A stretch of 64,000 nt of DNA, from assembly GCA_001643675.2 (NCBI GenBank), contig LSRY02000055.1, positions 250,501 to 314,500 on the forward strand, in the 5' to 3' direction. A program made the translations under genes and the position numbers. Position 1 is the first letter of the stretch, and each line of letters begins with the position of its first letter. The notes under the pieces were generated by a model that saw only the letters and a list, made by a program, of their open reading frames with translations, did not search any database and was not told the DNA's origin. Positions 44,151-55,657 of the stretch are shown here, piece by piece. This DNA comes from Monocercomonoides exilis. Its lineage: Eukaryota > Preaxostyla > Oxymonadida > Polymastigidae.

Positions 44151-44879
44151 TCACCGAACATTTCCTTTCCCTCTCTCATTTTCCATAAGCCTACTATGCC
44201 TCTCAACGAGTTATTCATCAAGATTCAAATGAGCCTGAGCTCCCTTTTCCTGCATCTTCTCCTGCTTCTGAAATGCATATCCCCAAAAGAAAAGTATCTT
44301 TTTCCTTCAGTTCCACCAAATGCAAACGGATCTCCAATGCTATTTGTCGTCTGTTTTTCCCCACATCCCTTTTTGGCTGTTGCAATCGCCTCCTTTTTTC
44401 CATTCCAGATTCTCTTCAAAAGCCATCTCTCCTCATTCCATATCCATGCATTGGCATTGAAACATTTGCATTCAATATTCTTGCAATGACTCCAACTTCG
44501 TAAATATAATATTAGAAATATTGAAAAAAAAATATTAATAAAATAATACAAGAACCAAACCTTTGCATTAAATATGTCAACTCTTCACACATTTTCACTT
44601 TCCTAATTCTCTCCTTCTCCAAGTATTGTTACTTTCTGCCAACAACATCCAGCTGATCTGCCTCCGCTGTCTATCTTATTGCCATTATCATCACTTCCCT
44701 TCTGCTCAAAAAAATATTGCTTATTACTAATCCTCTGCTCAACTTCCATTAGAATAATTCCAATAACAAAAATATAAATATTGACAAAGCACATGAAGAC
44801 GAAGACGAAGACGAAGACGATGATGATGAAGACCAAAAAAAAAGTATTTTAGCTAATGTTTGACAAAAAGGTTATGATA
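44151..44879. other. Spacer between genes D1 and E1
   Basis: Contains the leader (mirrored GCAAGAATATTGAATG near 44466-44487) and an intron-like segment of about 65 nt near 44500-44567, as upstream of D2. Short ORFs only. Confidence 0.4.
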
Positions 44880-45131
44880 AAAAAGTTATGATGAAAAAGT
44901 TTGTGATGATAAATACGCATTTAGCACTGCCTTCACAATTTGAAGTATCAACAAATGCTCTGATTCTGTCTTACTGCTCCTCCTTCTTCGTTATCTCAAA
45001 TATCTGTTCGGAAAAAATAACAAGAGAAGAGATATTGAAAATAAGATTCTTGAAGATTTAAAATTGTTATGAAAAGAATTGAAGCTGTTGAATCACTTTT
45101 TCTCGAGGATAAATAATAAATAGGGAGAAGT
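44880..45131 (-). pseudogene. Relic Q after E1, decayed
   Basis: Minus-strand version of the relic that follows B1. IFEITKKEEQ is followed by a stop, then DRIRAFVDTSNCEGSAK. Several stops make it clearly non-coding now. Confidence 0.4.
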
Positions 45132-46591
45132 TCATGATGAAAATGATGAGGAAGAAGATGATGATGAAAGTGCTCCTGTTCCAATCAAACTCTCCGTCCT
45201 TTCTTTCCCAATGACTGAAATCTTCTTTTCTCCAATATCAATCGTTGTTGTCTCGCTTATGTGATCCCCTTCCAGCAGCGTGACTGACAGGCTCACCTGG
45301 ATCACGCTCTTTTCAACTGCAACACCGATGGTTCGGCATGCACTTGACTCATCCAATCCACACAGATCGTCTTCGCCACCACCACTCACTGCCACAAATC
45401 GATTGAGAATCCCTCTCTTCAGCCAATCCCACTTTTCTGTGTGATAGAACGACCAACCCTTGGAATCCGTATAATCATATCCGTAGCACACTCTCTTCTC
45501 ATCTGCATTTGTGGTGTAACATTCATAGAACGGATTATTAGAAGATAAAAAGACACTGTAGTGATCATGATACATTACATCATGGCCGTAAGATGGGTTG
45601 TTAGAACATTTGCACTCGTGGAAAAAAAGGAAATAACAATAGATTCCATCATCGGGTGCGGTTTGTCTGTATGGATACAATCTCATTCCTCCACCATATG
45701 CAGTTGCAGAGCAAGAAATGAACTGAATGCTCCTCATTTTGAATGCAGCTGGAACAGTAGCGCAATACATGCCTCCACCAAAATTATTTGTAACCGAACA
45801 TGATGTGAAACAGCAGTCAAACACGCACGCACTCTCTCCTCCCTCATTTTCTGTTGGAATGCATCCTGTTCCTGAAACATTAAAATTATCAAGATAAAGT
45901 CCTCCTCCATAATTAACTGCTTTGCAATCCTTGAATTCACATCCGCTGATCCGAACACACGATGAAATCGTCAAAATGAACATTCCACCCCTCGATAACT
46001 TTGCGCAGTGCATGAATCAAATGTGTTATTCACAATCTCAACAGACTTAATATTGTAGCAATTTATTCCGCCGCCTGCATAATGAGCATAGCAGTTGCTG
46101 AAAGTGCAATGAGAAACAGACACAGAGGCAGATGATTGACTGAACATGCAGATAGCCCCGCCACTCGATTTTCCATCTGAAACAGAATCATTTTCTCCTG
46201 TTGTTCTCGAACCATCCCATTCACACCAAGTGAATGTATTAGCTCCGTTGAATGTTTCATTCTGTCTCCCAGGAGTCAACTTTCTATCTGCAGTTCCAAT
46301 GCATTCAACGTTTCTTGTCCGACAACACCCAACGAATGATGTATTTGAAACAGACAAAGAGGCATAGGGATTGTTGAGGGAATGAACAATCCCACCATCA
46401 TACATATCGCAAACTGATGAAAAGGAGCAACTGCTCATCGGACATGTGGTTTGGGTTGACATAGTCGTTAAAGGCAAACATGCCTCATTTGCTGTTGAGG
46501 TGTTGAAAAATGTCAGATGTGAGAGGGATATTAGGGGAATGGAAGGCGATGAGAAAAATTGGAAAAAATAGGAAAAGTGTGATTCGCTCAC
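45132..46591 (-). pseudogene. Beta-helix repeat cassette E1, frameshifted
   Basis: Two overlapping open segments, 46591-45971 and 46013-45132, together correspond to intact E2. The break is a one-base loss in a G run: four G (C on the plus strand, near 45988) where E2 has five near 59970. Otherwise it carries the same repeats and the variant conserved block (RFVAVSGGGEDDLCGLDES). A sequencing or assembly error in the homopolymer is a serious alternative to a true mutation. Confidence 0.6.
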
Positions 46592-47499
46592 TGAAACACT
46601 TCCTTCTGTGCATCCTTCTCTTTCCCTTGCCTCTTAGCACCATGCCAAAAAATATCTCAATATAGTTGTATCATTTTTTCTGCTTCTTCTTCCCCTTCTG
46701 ATCATCATGGCTTCCACACATCTCTTTTTTTCCTTCTGTTTCCGTTTTCTTCCTTCTTTCCATATTCCATTCGCATTCATCCCTTTTGAATATTCATGCA
46801 AAAGTCCCTGTCATCATTGAAAATAAAAATATAAAAAATACATAAAATTGATATTAAAAATATCACAAACCAGTACCTTTTTCTTTTTGCATTCTTCTTC
46901 CTTTTCTTCATCTTCATTTCCATCTTGACTTCCTGTCACATTTCTTCTTCAGCCATTTCCTCAATTTTCCGATTACTCTTTTCCGTCGCTTCCCCTTCTT
47001 CTTTTTCAAATCGCTGCACAAATCTTCAAAGGTCTCCTCTTCCATTCATTTCAGTTAACACCTCTGGCTCATTCTTCAATATTCTCAAATTTTTTGTCAT
47101 TGCCTGATTTCTCAAAAGCATCCAACGTGCTCTTTTTCCCATGTTCATTCGTTGCCTGAAAGCATCCTTCCATAAATCTTAATCCCTCAAAAAAATAAAA
47201 AAAATAAATATGTGAAAAATTTGAGAAAAAAAAATAATATAAAACAAACTCTAAAAATATATTTATTGCCAATCTTCACACACTTTCTTCTTCTTCTTGA
47301 GCCTCTCAAATTATTGTTCTTTTCTGCCAACAAAACTCGCCTTTTTTGCTTCTGCTGCCTGTTTCATTGCCAATGAAATCGATTCTGTTCTGCTTCCAAA
47401 AACTAGCTCACTTCCAATCCTCGGAACTGCACTCATCGGAATATCCTCTTTTATTCGAATCTTTCGAAAAGGCGGAGAAGGTGGAGAAGACGAAGAAGA
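46592..47499. other. Upstream region of E1
   Basis: Mirror of about 58462-59365. Contains two intron-like AT-rich segments, near 46808-46876 and about 47187-47250, between purine-rich exon-like blocks, and the leader with TTTTGCATGAATATTCAA inverted. No coding exon is proven. Confidence 0.4.
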
Positions 47500-47572
47500 T
47501 AAAGAAGAAGAAGAAGAAGAAGAAGAAGAAGAAGAAGAAGAAAAAGAAGAAAAAGAAGAAGAAGAAGAAGAA

Positions 47573-47611
<39 letters not shown>

Positions 47612-47760
47612 GATGAAGATGAAGAAGAATAAGAATAAGAAGAAGAATAAGAAGAAGAAGATGATGAAGGAGATGAAGGCGAAGAAGACGAGGAAGGCGA
47701 TGAAGGAGATGAAGGCGAAGAAGATAAAGACGAATATGATAATGGACAAGTAGGATGAAA
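47500..47760. repeat. (GAA)n-(GAT)n triplet tract
   Basis: About 47500-47573 is nearly pure GAA/AAG, followed by about a dozen GAT units to about 47612, then mixed GAAGAT repeats. All three frames on this strand give poly-Lys, poly-Glu/Asp or poly-Met-type peptides, so these ORFs are not evidence of genes. The mirror tract is one triplet longer. Confidence 0.85.
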
Positions 47761-47924
47761 TTTATGTAATTTCATTTGTCAAGGAGGTGCATATGAAAAA
47801 AATGATGGAGAAGAATTCGATGATAGCAATGAAGTAGATGAAGGAGATGAAGATGAGGATGAAGAAGGAGAAGAAGGCGAAGATGGAGAAGAAGGTAAAG
47901 AAGGCGAAGAAGGCGAAGTTATTT

Positions 47925-48845
47925 TCAAGTTTGAATACTGTATATCTTCTGACAGAAGATATTCTCAGCATCGCAGCCTCGTTCTCTGTTCTTGTGGACA
48001 ACCCTTCGATGATAGAAGGCTGAAGACAAAGGTTAAATGACTCAAATCCATTTTGCCTGTAATTTGCCTCCAGCTGCCTGTATAACGCTAAGCCGCCTGT
48101 TTTCCTCGTATTTTCGCCTCTCAAGTCAAGCAATCAAATGCTGTTCCATCGCTCCCCTCAATCCATAAAATCAATGTCTTGCCCTTCTTATTCCAAGAAA
48201 TGCTCCTTGTTCTGTCCCAACTGCTGCTAATCTCTGTTTCAGTCATCGGCCCCAATCTCTCCAACAATGCTTTTTCTGAAAAAATCCCACCCTCATTAAA
48301 AAACGTTCCCTTTTCATAGAGATTGATCATTCTTCCTTTTTTAGCTTTGGATATCTTCCAACCCTGTTGATTTCCGCTCCATCAGAATTCATTTTTCATC
48401 GTATTTCCATATGCCACATGTTGAGTCCATAAAAAGTTGCATAAACATTTATGATAAAATACATTCTGGCTCTAATATATTTGTAAGATAACATTTAGCT
48501 CGCTTCCTCGCTGTTCTCCTCTGCATGGAATAAATTGTCCATTTTTAATAAATCGTCTGAATCACCACTTTGGAGAGGATACGGATGGAAATATCTTCAC
48601 AACAAATAGAACAATTTAAAATACATACATTGAAAATTCTTCATTTCCATCGAAAATATTGTTGCTCCACAGCCATCCATCAATCAATATGAACAATTTC
48701 ATCTTCCATCAAGCAAACATTCTTTTGTAATACCCTACCTTTTCACTGGAAATATTTCACTTGGTCAACCTGCCTTTGCTTTAGCTTCGGAGACTCACTC
48801 CGTTGACAGTTTCTGAGCATTTGGCATTTCTTGATCATGTTCCAT
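47925..48845 (-). pseudogene. Unknown gene relic R, copy 3
   Basis: Minus-strand block with the MEHDQEMPNAQ start (48845), MINLYEKGTFFNEGG, ALLERLGPMTETEISSSWDR and ANYRQNGFESFNLCLQPSII. Stops separate the parts. It is the mirror of 57110-58031. Confidence 0.45.
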
Positions 48846-50303
48846 AACGAATAAGAGCCACAAAAGAAAAGGAGCACAACTCGATGTGTCGTTGCTGAAT
48901 GGGCATATGAAGACAATGCGATAACAAAGGGATGGATTTATGGTGTGGGGTGATGGAGCTGAGTTTTTGGAGGAAACAGGGTTACGAAGGGGAAAGGAGC
49001 GATAAAAGAATATTTATTGTGGAAAAGAGGTGTTTTTGGGAGGTTTAAGAGGCAAAATGGATGTTTGGGAGATGGATAGGGATGGAGTTTTGAGGGGTTG
49101 TTTTTTCGATTTTTGTGAGTTGGAAGGTGTTTAGGCAGTGTTAATTATTTGAGAAAAGGAATTTAATGTGGAGGAGGTGGGATAAGAGGGGGAAACAAGA
49201 AGGGCAGAAGATGGGTAGAGTGAATGGAATATATTTATCGGAGGGGAGGATTCGAGATGGAGAGATATGGGGGGAAGATGTTATTTTTTCAAATGCAGGG
49301 AGAGAGAGGAGGGTTCATATGAGGCGGAACAAAGAGAAGAGTTTTTGCGGATGTATGTTTGATAAGAAAGGGAAGTGGGGTTGAAGAAAAAAAGTGAAGA
49401 AAAATTTTTTCATATTTTTATATAAATTATTGGATGGACCCTTTGGACGCGCCAGGTATTTGAAGGGCAAGGGATGGAGGTGGAGGTGGAGGAAGACGGG
49501 AAGAAGGAACATCAGCGCTGGCGCTTTGCATTGGTGGTGTGGAGGCAGAGGTGCGACAGGAATGGGGCGATATGAAGGGTTTACCATGAGAGGGTGTTTT
49601 GCGCTAGAGACATACAAAGAAATGAAGTATATATTTTTTGATTAGGAGAAGGATGATGGGAGAAGGAGATGCAGGAAGTGAGGGAAAAGGGATTTGGGCG
49701 AAGGGGTTGCGACATTTGGTGGAGGGGAGTTGATATTTTGGAGGAAATGGTGAGAAGAAGGCGGAGACGATTTGGGCAGGGGATGGGAAGGGACTCCTCA
49801 GATGGAATGCTCGTATCTCTTCAAATTTTTTTATTGAACGGAGCTGGTTGAGCTTTTCTTCTGGAAGCAGAACCGAAGATTGGAAACAAACAATTTTAGG
49901 GAGCATATGAGAAGCAGAGAAAGGGTAGATCTGTTCTTTTGGGAGAAGGGAGAAATTTGTGGAAAAGAGGGGAAAAGAAAAAATAGTCTCCGAAAAAATG
50001 GATAATTTGAAAGGTATTGGCTTGCATTTTTATTAATATTCTTTTTTTCAATTTTTCGTATGTTATTTTTTTAATATAAAAATAGAATTTTTGCAAGAAT
50101 ATTCAATGGCAATGCATTGCACTTGGAATAAGGAAAGAAGGCGGAAAATGACCATCCAAAGAGGATATTTCGGGGAAAGCATTCCAATCAGAAGGGGCAG
50201 AAGAAATAGAAAAATGTGAATTCAAGCTTGTTTGGATGTTTTGCGATATTTTTCTAAGAGGTGAAAGGAAGAGAAGGAGTTATTGAATGGAATATTTCTG
50301 TGA
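48846..50303. other. Purine-rich module upstream of gene F1
   Basis: Same class of block as 19346-20640. An intron-like segment at 50013-50085 (73 nt, GTATTG to ATAG) is followed directly by the leader ATTTTTGCAAGAATATTCAA. The final 430 bp also lie, inverted, upstream of B2. The Arg/Gly/Trp-rich ORFs are considered low-complexity. Confidence 0.4.
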
Positions 50304-51914
50304 GTGGGTCAAGCTCCATTCCTCTCATCAATCTTCATTCCCCTTGTTTCCTTCTCCAAACTCACATTTTTCAATATCTCCACAGCATTTTCAGATTGCC
50401 CATCTCCAGCAACTACATTATCCCAAATATCGTGTTTTCTGAACAGTTGCTCCTTTTCATCAGTTTGTGATGCGTATGATGGCGGGATTGTTCATTCCCT
50501 CAACAATCCCTATGCCTCTTTGTCTGTTTCAAATACATCATTCACTGGATGTTATCGAACAAGGAATGTTGAATGCAATGGAACTGCAGATAATAAGCTA
50601 ACTCCAGGGAGACAAAATGAAACATTCAATGGAGCAAATTCATTTATTTGGTGCGAATGGAATGGGTCGAATACAACAGGAACAGAAAATACATCCGCTG
50701 ATGTTGCTTCAAATGGAGGGGCCATCTGCATGTATGGCCAATCAAGCGCATCGGCTTCAATTAAGCACTGCTCATTCAATGATTGCAATGCTTATTGGGA
50801 TGGAGGGGGAGTCATGTGTGCAAATATTAAATCGGTTGAAATTGAAAACAATACGTTCAACTCTTGTTCCACAAAAACTAATGGCGGAGGAGGAATGTGC
50901 ATTTATGCAATTTCATCGTGTGTTCTGATCAGTGGGTGCGAATTCCAGAATTGTGAAGCAGATCGTGCTGGAGGAGGACTTTATCTTGAAAATTTTAATA
51001 TTTCAGGATCTGGATGCATAGGTGAAGAAGATGGAGAAGGAGGGAGCTCGTGTGTGTTTGACTGCAGTTTCACTTCATGCTCAATCACAAATTCATATGG
51101 TGGAGGCATGTTTTGTAAAACTGTTCCTGAGACACAATTCAAAATGAGGAGCATTCAGTTCATTTCATGCAATGCATCATCATATGGAGGAGGATTTCAT
51201 TTAAATCCGAACAGACAAACAACCCCAAATGATAGAATCTATTGCTATTTTTTGTTCTTCCACGAATGCAAATGCTCAGCCAATCCTCCACGCGGACATG
51301 ATATTGCATATGCAGATTATTACAAACATTTTTTGGATTCTGGAAATCCGTTCAACGAGTGCTATACTACAAATGCTGATGATCGGAGATTATTTTATGA
51401 ACATTACAATGGAAGTAATTGGATTGGTCAACATATAGAAAAGAAGTGGTGGTTGAAAGACAAGACGATATATGTTTCGGTGAATGGAAATGATACATCT
51501 CCGCTTTGTGGGGCAAATGAAACAAATCCGTGTCTGACAGTGAAGAAGGCGTTTGATATGTGTGAGGTGCAGATTAGCTTGACAATCACTCTGATGGAAG
51601 GGGATCATCAAAGCGAGGCAACAACTATTGAGATTGGGACAAAGAAGATTTCGGTCATTGGGAAAGGGAGGACGGAAAGTTCGATTGGAATAGGAGCACT
51701 TTCATCGGTAGGAGCGCTGTTCAGCGTGACGACAGGAAACCTTGGCTTATTGCACATGAAGGTTGACTGCAACTCAAATATAAATTATTCGCCGAGTGTG
51801 GTTGTGGTATCTTATAGAAGCGGATCATTTTCACTTGAGTCAAGAAGCGAATTGGGCAAATCGGAAATGGAGAAATATTTATTAATTTTATTAAAATTTC
51901 TTTTTGCTCTTTAA
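50304..51914 (+). CDS. Beta-helix repeat protein cassette F1 (no signal peptide)
   Basis: 536 codons starting at a GTG. It joins the family at QAPFLSSIFIPLVSFSKL. Repeats include GGAICMYGQSS, GGGVMC, GGGGMCIY, GGGLYL, GGGMFC and FLFFHECKC, then the KTIYVSVNGNDT block. It continues to LFSVTTGNLGLLHMKVDCNS and ends SRSELGKSEMEKYLLILLKF, a Leu-rich tail too short and too poorly placed to call a membrane anchor. Its N-terminal part and upstream flank also occur at B2. The mirror copy F2 carries a one-base deletion. Confidence 0.62.
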   Translation: MGQAPFLSSIFIPLVSFSKLTFFNISTAFSDCPSPATTLSQISCFLNSCSFSSVCDAYDGGIVHSLNNPYASLSVSNTSFTGCYRTRNVECNGTADNKLTPGRQNETFNGANSFIWCEWNGSNTTGTENTSADVASNGGAICMYGQSSASASIKHCSFNDCNAYWDGGGVMCANIKSVEIENNTFNSCSTKTNGGGGMCIYAISSCVLISGCEFQNCEADRAGGGLYLENFNISGSGCIGEEDGEGGSSCVFDCSFTSCSITNSYGGGMFCKTVPETQFKMRSIQFISCNASSYGGGFHLNPNRQTTPNDRIYCYFLFFHECKCSANPPRGHDIAYADYYKHFLDSGNPFNECYTTNADDRRLFYEHYNGSNWIGQHIEKKWWLKDKTIYVSVNGNDTSPLCGANETNPCLTVKKAFDMCEVQISLTITLMEGDHQSEATTIEIGTKKISVIGKGRTESSIGIGALSSVGALFSVTTGNLGLLHMKVDCNSNINYSPSVVVVSYRSGSFSLESRSELGKSEMEKYLLILLKFLFAL

Positions 51915-52211
51915 ACAAAAAGAAGTGACTTATTAATTTTATAATTATCATTTTTAATTGAATTTTATTTTGTTTTTCACATACACCAAAAATAATTCAA
52001 TTTCGAAAAAAAAAATAATTCAATTTCGAAATGAAAAATTTTTTGATTTGTGGAACGAATAGCTTGTGTTTTGTGGTTAAAATTCTCTTAATTGATGCCT
52101 CATCAGAACATTTTGTTTATCAACATTTGATAAATGATGAATTTTCATAAAAATAAATAAATTGATTTTGATTGAAAAATTTCAAATTTTTTGTTAATTC
52201 AAAAAAAAAAA

Positions 52212-52229
52212 AGAGAGAGAGAGAGAGAA
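52212..52229. repeat. (GA)n run, mirrored at about 53732-53749
   Basis: Nine GA units following an A run; the opposite arm shows the same run as (CT)n followed by T. Confidence 0.8.
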
Positions 52230-52462
52230 TATCATTTTCTTGTGTGTGATTATTTTTAAATTCATATTTTCTCTATCAAAAATTTTTGTTAGAAAACTCT
52301 CTTTGAATGTTGATAAATGATCACAGAAAAGTGACAACTCCTTTCAAAGATTCTTTTTTCTTGTATATTATCTCAAACATCGTCATTAAAAACTATTGAA
52401 ATGATTTTCACATTTCAATGATTAATTGATTCTCTTTGAAAGTGAATATTCATAATAATCAT

Positions 52463-52510
52463 CACCCCGAAAAAAGTTTTGATTTCAAAAATAATCACAC
52501 ATATTATAAA
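52463..52510 (+). repeat. TIR-like motif, left of centre 2
   Basis: ACCCCGAAAAAAGTT followed by TTGATTTCAAAAATAATCAC. Confidence 0.55.
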
Positions 52511-53451
52511 TTGATGTTTTTCTTATTTTCACCTCAGAAACTATAAAATTTTTACGAAAAAATATCTTTTCTTTTGTCATTCAATAAATATGGTGAAAAA
52601 TACGGACTTTCAAGCTTTTTATGCACAAGGCATGAAAAAATTGTTTCATTTATTACATTTTGAAACTCAACCAGATTTCAAATTTATTTGATTTTCATAT
52701 TTGAAAGCAAACGCCATTGATATAATAACATCATGTTGTGTGACATCACATGTATTTCAAAAAACAAACTCATTTTTTTCAAATTTTTTGATCACAAAAA
52801 GATCATCTTTGATACATAATTTTTCAATGAAAATGCCTAAAGTCAAATATTTTGTCCCATATGTTGTTTTTTTTGAAATGTCGAAATTGTTTGATTTTCA
52901 AATAATATTGAAATTCAGTATTTTAATCTTGTACTTGTTTGGATACATGACACTCCACCATCATGGAATTTATCGATTGATGATTCAATAAAATCCTTTC
53001 TTGTGTATGTTCATAAGCGGAAATTATTATTTGATAAAAATATTGAATTTCAATATTATTTGAAAATCAAACAATTTCGACATTTCAAAAAAAACAACAT
53101 ATGGGACAAAATATTTGACTTTAGGCATTTTCATTGAAAAATTATGTATCAAAGATGATCTTTTTGTGATCAAAAAATTTGAAAAAAATGAGTTTGTTTT
53201 TTGAAATACATGTGATGTCACACAACATGATGTTATTATATCAATGGCGTTTGCTTTCAAATATGAAAATCAAATAAATTTGAAATCTGGTTGAGTTTCA
53301 AAATGTAATAAATGAAACAATTTTTTCATGCCTTGTGCATAAAAAGCTTGAAAGTCCGTATTTTTCACCATATTTATTGAATGACAAAAGAAAAGATATT
53401 TTTTCGTAAAAATTTTATAGTTTCTGAGGTGAAAATAAGAAAAACATCAAT

Positions 53452-53499
53452 TTATAATATGTGTGATTATTTTTGAAATCAAAACTTTTTTCGGGGTGA
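53452..53499 (-). repeat. TIR-like motif, right of centre 2
   Basis: Mirror of the 52463-52510 copy: GTGTGATTATTTTTGAAATC then AAAACTTTTTTCGGGGTG. Confidence 0.55.
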
Positions 53500-54047
53500 T
53501 GATTATTATGAATATTCACTTTCAAAGAGAATCAATTAATCATTGAAATGTGAAAATCATTTCAATAGTTTTTAATGACGATGTTTGAGATAATATACAA
53601 GAAAAAAGAATCTTTGAAAGGAGTTGTCACTTTTCTGTGATCATTTATCAACATTCAAAGAGAGTTTTCTAACAAAAATTTTTGATAGAGAAAATATGAA
53701 TTTAAAAATAATCACACACAAGAAAATGATATTCTCTCTCTCTCTCTCTTTTTTTTTTTTGAATTAACAAAAAATTTGAAATTTTTCAATCAAAATCAAT
53801 TTATTTATTTTTATGAAAATTCATCATTTATCAAATGTTGATAAACAAAATGTTCTGATGAGGCATCAATTAAGAGAATTTTAACCACAAAACACAAGCT
53901 ATTCGTTCCACAAATCAAAAAATTTTTCATTTCGAAATTGAATTATTTTTTTTTTCGAAATTGAATTATTTTTGGTGTATGTGAAAAACAAAATAAAATT
54001 CAATTAAAAATGATAATTATAAAATTAATAAGTCACTTCTTTTTTGT

Positions 54048-55657
54048 TTAAAGAGCAAAAAGAAATTTTAATAAAATTAATAAATATTTCTCCATTTCCG
54101 ATTTGCCCAATTCGCTTCTTGACTCAAGTGAAAATGATCCGCTTCTATAAGATACCACAACCACACTCGGCGAATAATTTATATTTGAGTTGCAGTCAAC
54201 CTTCATGTGCAATAAGCCAAGGTTTCCTGTCGTCACGCTGAACAGCGCTCCTACCGATGAAAGTGCTCCTATTCCAATCGAACTTTCCGTCCTCCCTTTC
54301 CCAATGACCGAAATCTTCTTTGTCCCAATCTCAATAGTTGTTGCCTCGCTTTGATGATCCCCTTCCATCAGAGTGATTGTCAAGCTAATCTGCACCTCAC
54401 ACATATCAAACGCCTTCTTCACTGTCAGACACGGATTTGTTTCATTTGCCCCACAAAGCGGAGATGTATCATTTCCATTCACCGAAACATATATCGTCTT
54501 GTCTTTCAACCACCACTTCTTTTCTATATGTTGACCAATCCAATTACTTCCATTGTAATGTTCATAAAATAATCTCCGATCATCAGCATTTGTAGTATAG
54601 CACTCGTTGAACGGATTTCCAGAATCCAAAAAATGTTTGTAATAATCTGCATATGCAATATCATGTCCGCGTGGAGGATTGGCTGAGCATTTGCATTCGT
54701 GGAAGAACAAAAATAGCAATAGATTCTATCATTTGGGGTTGTTTGTCTGTTCGGATTTAAATGAAATCCTCCTCCATATGATGATGCATTGCATGAAATG
54801 AACTGAATGCTCCTCATTTTGAATTGTGTCTCAGGAACAGTTTTACAAAACATGCCTCCACCATATGAATTTGTGATTGAGCATGAAGTGAAACTGCAGT
54901 CAAACACACACGAGCTCCCTCCTTCTCCATCTTCTTCACCTATGCATCCAGATCCTGAAATATTAAAATTTTCAAGATAAAGTCCTCCTCCAGCACGATC
55001 TGCTTCACAATTCTGGAATTCGCACCCACTGATCAGAACACACGATGAAATTGCATAAATGCACATTCCTCCTCCGCCATTAGTTTTTGTGGAACAAGAG
55101 TTGAACGTATTGTTTTCAATTTCAACCGATTTAATATTTGCACACATGACTCCCCCTCCATCCCAATAAGCATTGCAATCATTGAATGAGCAGTGCTTAA
55201 TTGAAGCCGATGCGCTTGATTGGCCATACATGCAGATGGCCCCTCCATTTGAAGCAACATCAGCGGATGTATTTTCTGTTCCTGTTGTATTCGACCCATT
55301 CCATTCGCACCAAATAAATGAATTTGCTCCATTGAATGTTTCATTTTGTCTCCCTGGAGTTAGCTTATTATCTGCAGTTCCATTGCATTCAACATTCCTT
55401 GTTCGATAACATCCAGTGAATGATGTATTTGAAACAGACAAAGAGGCATAGGGATTGTTGAGGGAATGAACAATCCCGCCATCATACGCATCACAAACTG
55501 ATGAAAAGGAGCAACTGTTCAGAAAACACGATATTTGGGATAATGTAGTTGCTGGAGATGGGCAATCTGAAAATGCTGTGGAGATATTGAAAAATGTGAG
55601 TTTGGAGAAGGAAACAAGGGGAATGAAGATTGATGAGAGGAATGGAGCTTGACCCAC
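54048..55657 (-). pseudogene. Beta-helix repeat cassette F2, frameshifted
   Basis: Two open segments, 55657-54524 and 54719-54048, correspond to intact F1. The break is near 54712: five T in the sense strand where F1 has six near 51247, just after the codons for YCYF. Otherwise the copy matches F1 by eye over its full length, so either a very recent mutation or a homopolymer sequencing error is likely. Confidence 0.6.

Larger units (their letters stand above)
41957..52924. repeat. Left arm of giant inverted repeat 2
   Basis: Reverse complement of 53036-64000, with paired positions summing to about 105956-105962 throughout. The differences I found are small: homopolymer lengths, triplet-repeat counts and scattered substitutions. 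The window ends inside the right arm, so the true arm is longer than 11 kb. Confidence 0.93.
51915..54047. other. Centre of inverted repeat 2
   Basis: Non-coding and AT-rich. The arms meet at about 52924 and 53036, leaving a unique spacer of about 110 bp that includes ATGACACTCCACCATCATGG. TIR-like motifs sit symmetrically at 52463-52510 and 53452-53499, and (GA)n runs at 52212-52229 and about 53732-53749. Confidence 0.7.

Noticed and set aside
47297-47775. Long poly-Glu/Asp, poly-Lys/Met and poly-Ser ORFs on both strands (and mirrors at 58180-58661)
   Set aside because: All are translations of GAA/GAT triplet repeats in different frames; openness is forced by the repeat.
51850-51914. C-terminal membrane anchor in gene F
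   Set aside because: The Leu-rich end is only about 12 residues, interrupted by Lys, and absent from the other family members.
52900-53060. Foldback-read assembly artefact as sole explanation of palindrome 2
   Set aside because: Not excluded, but the unique spacer of about 110 bp, the substitutions and indels between arms, and a clearly diverged sister palindrome make a pure artefact less likely.
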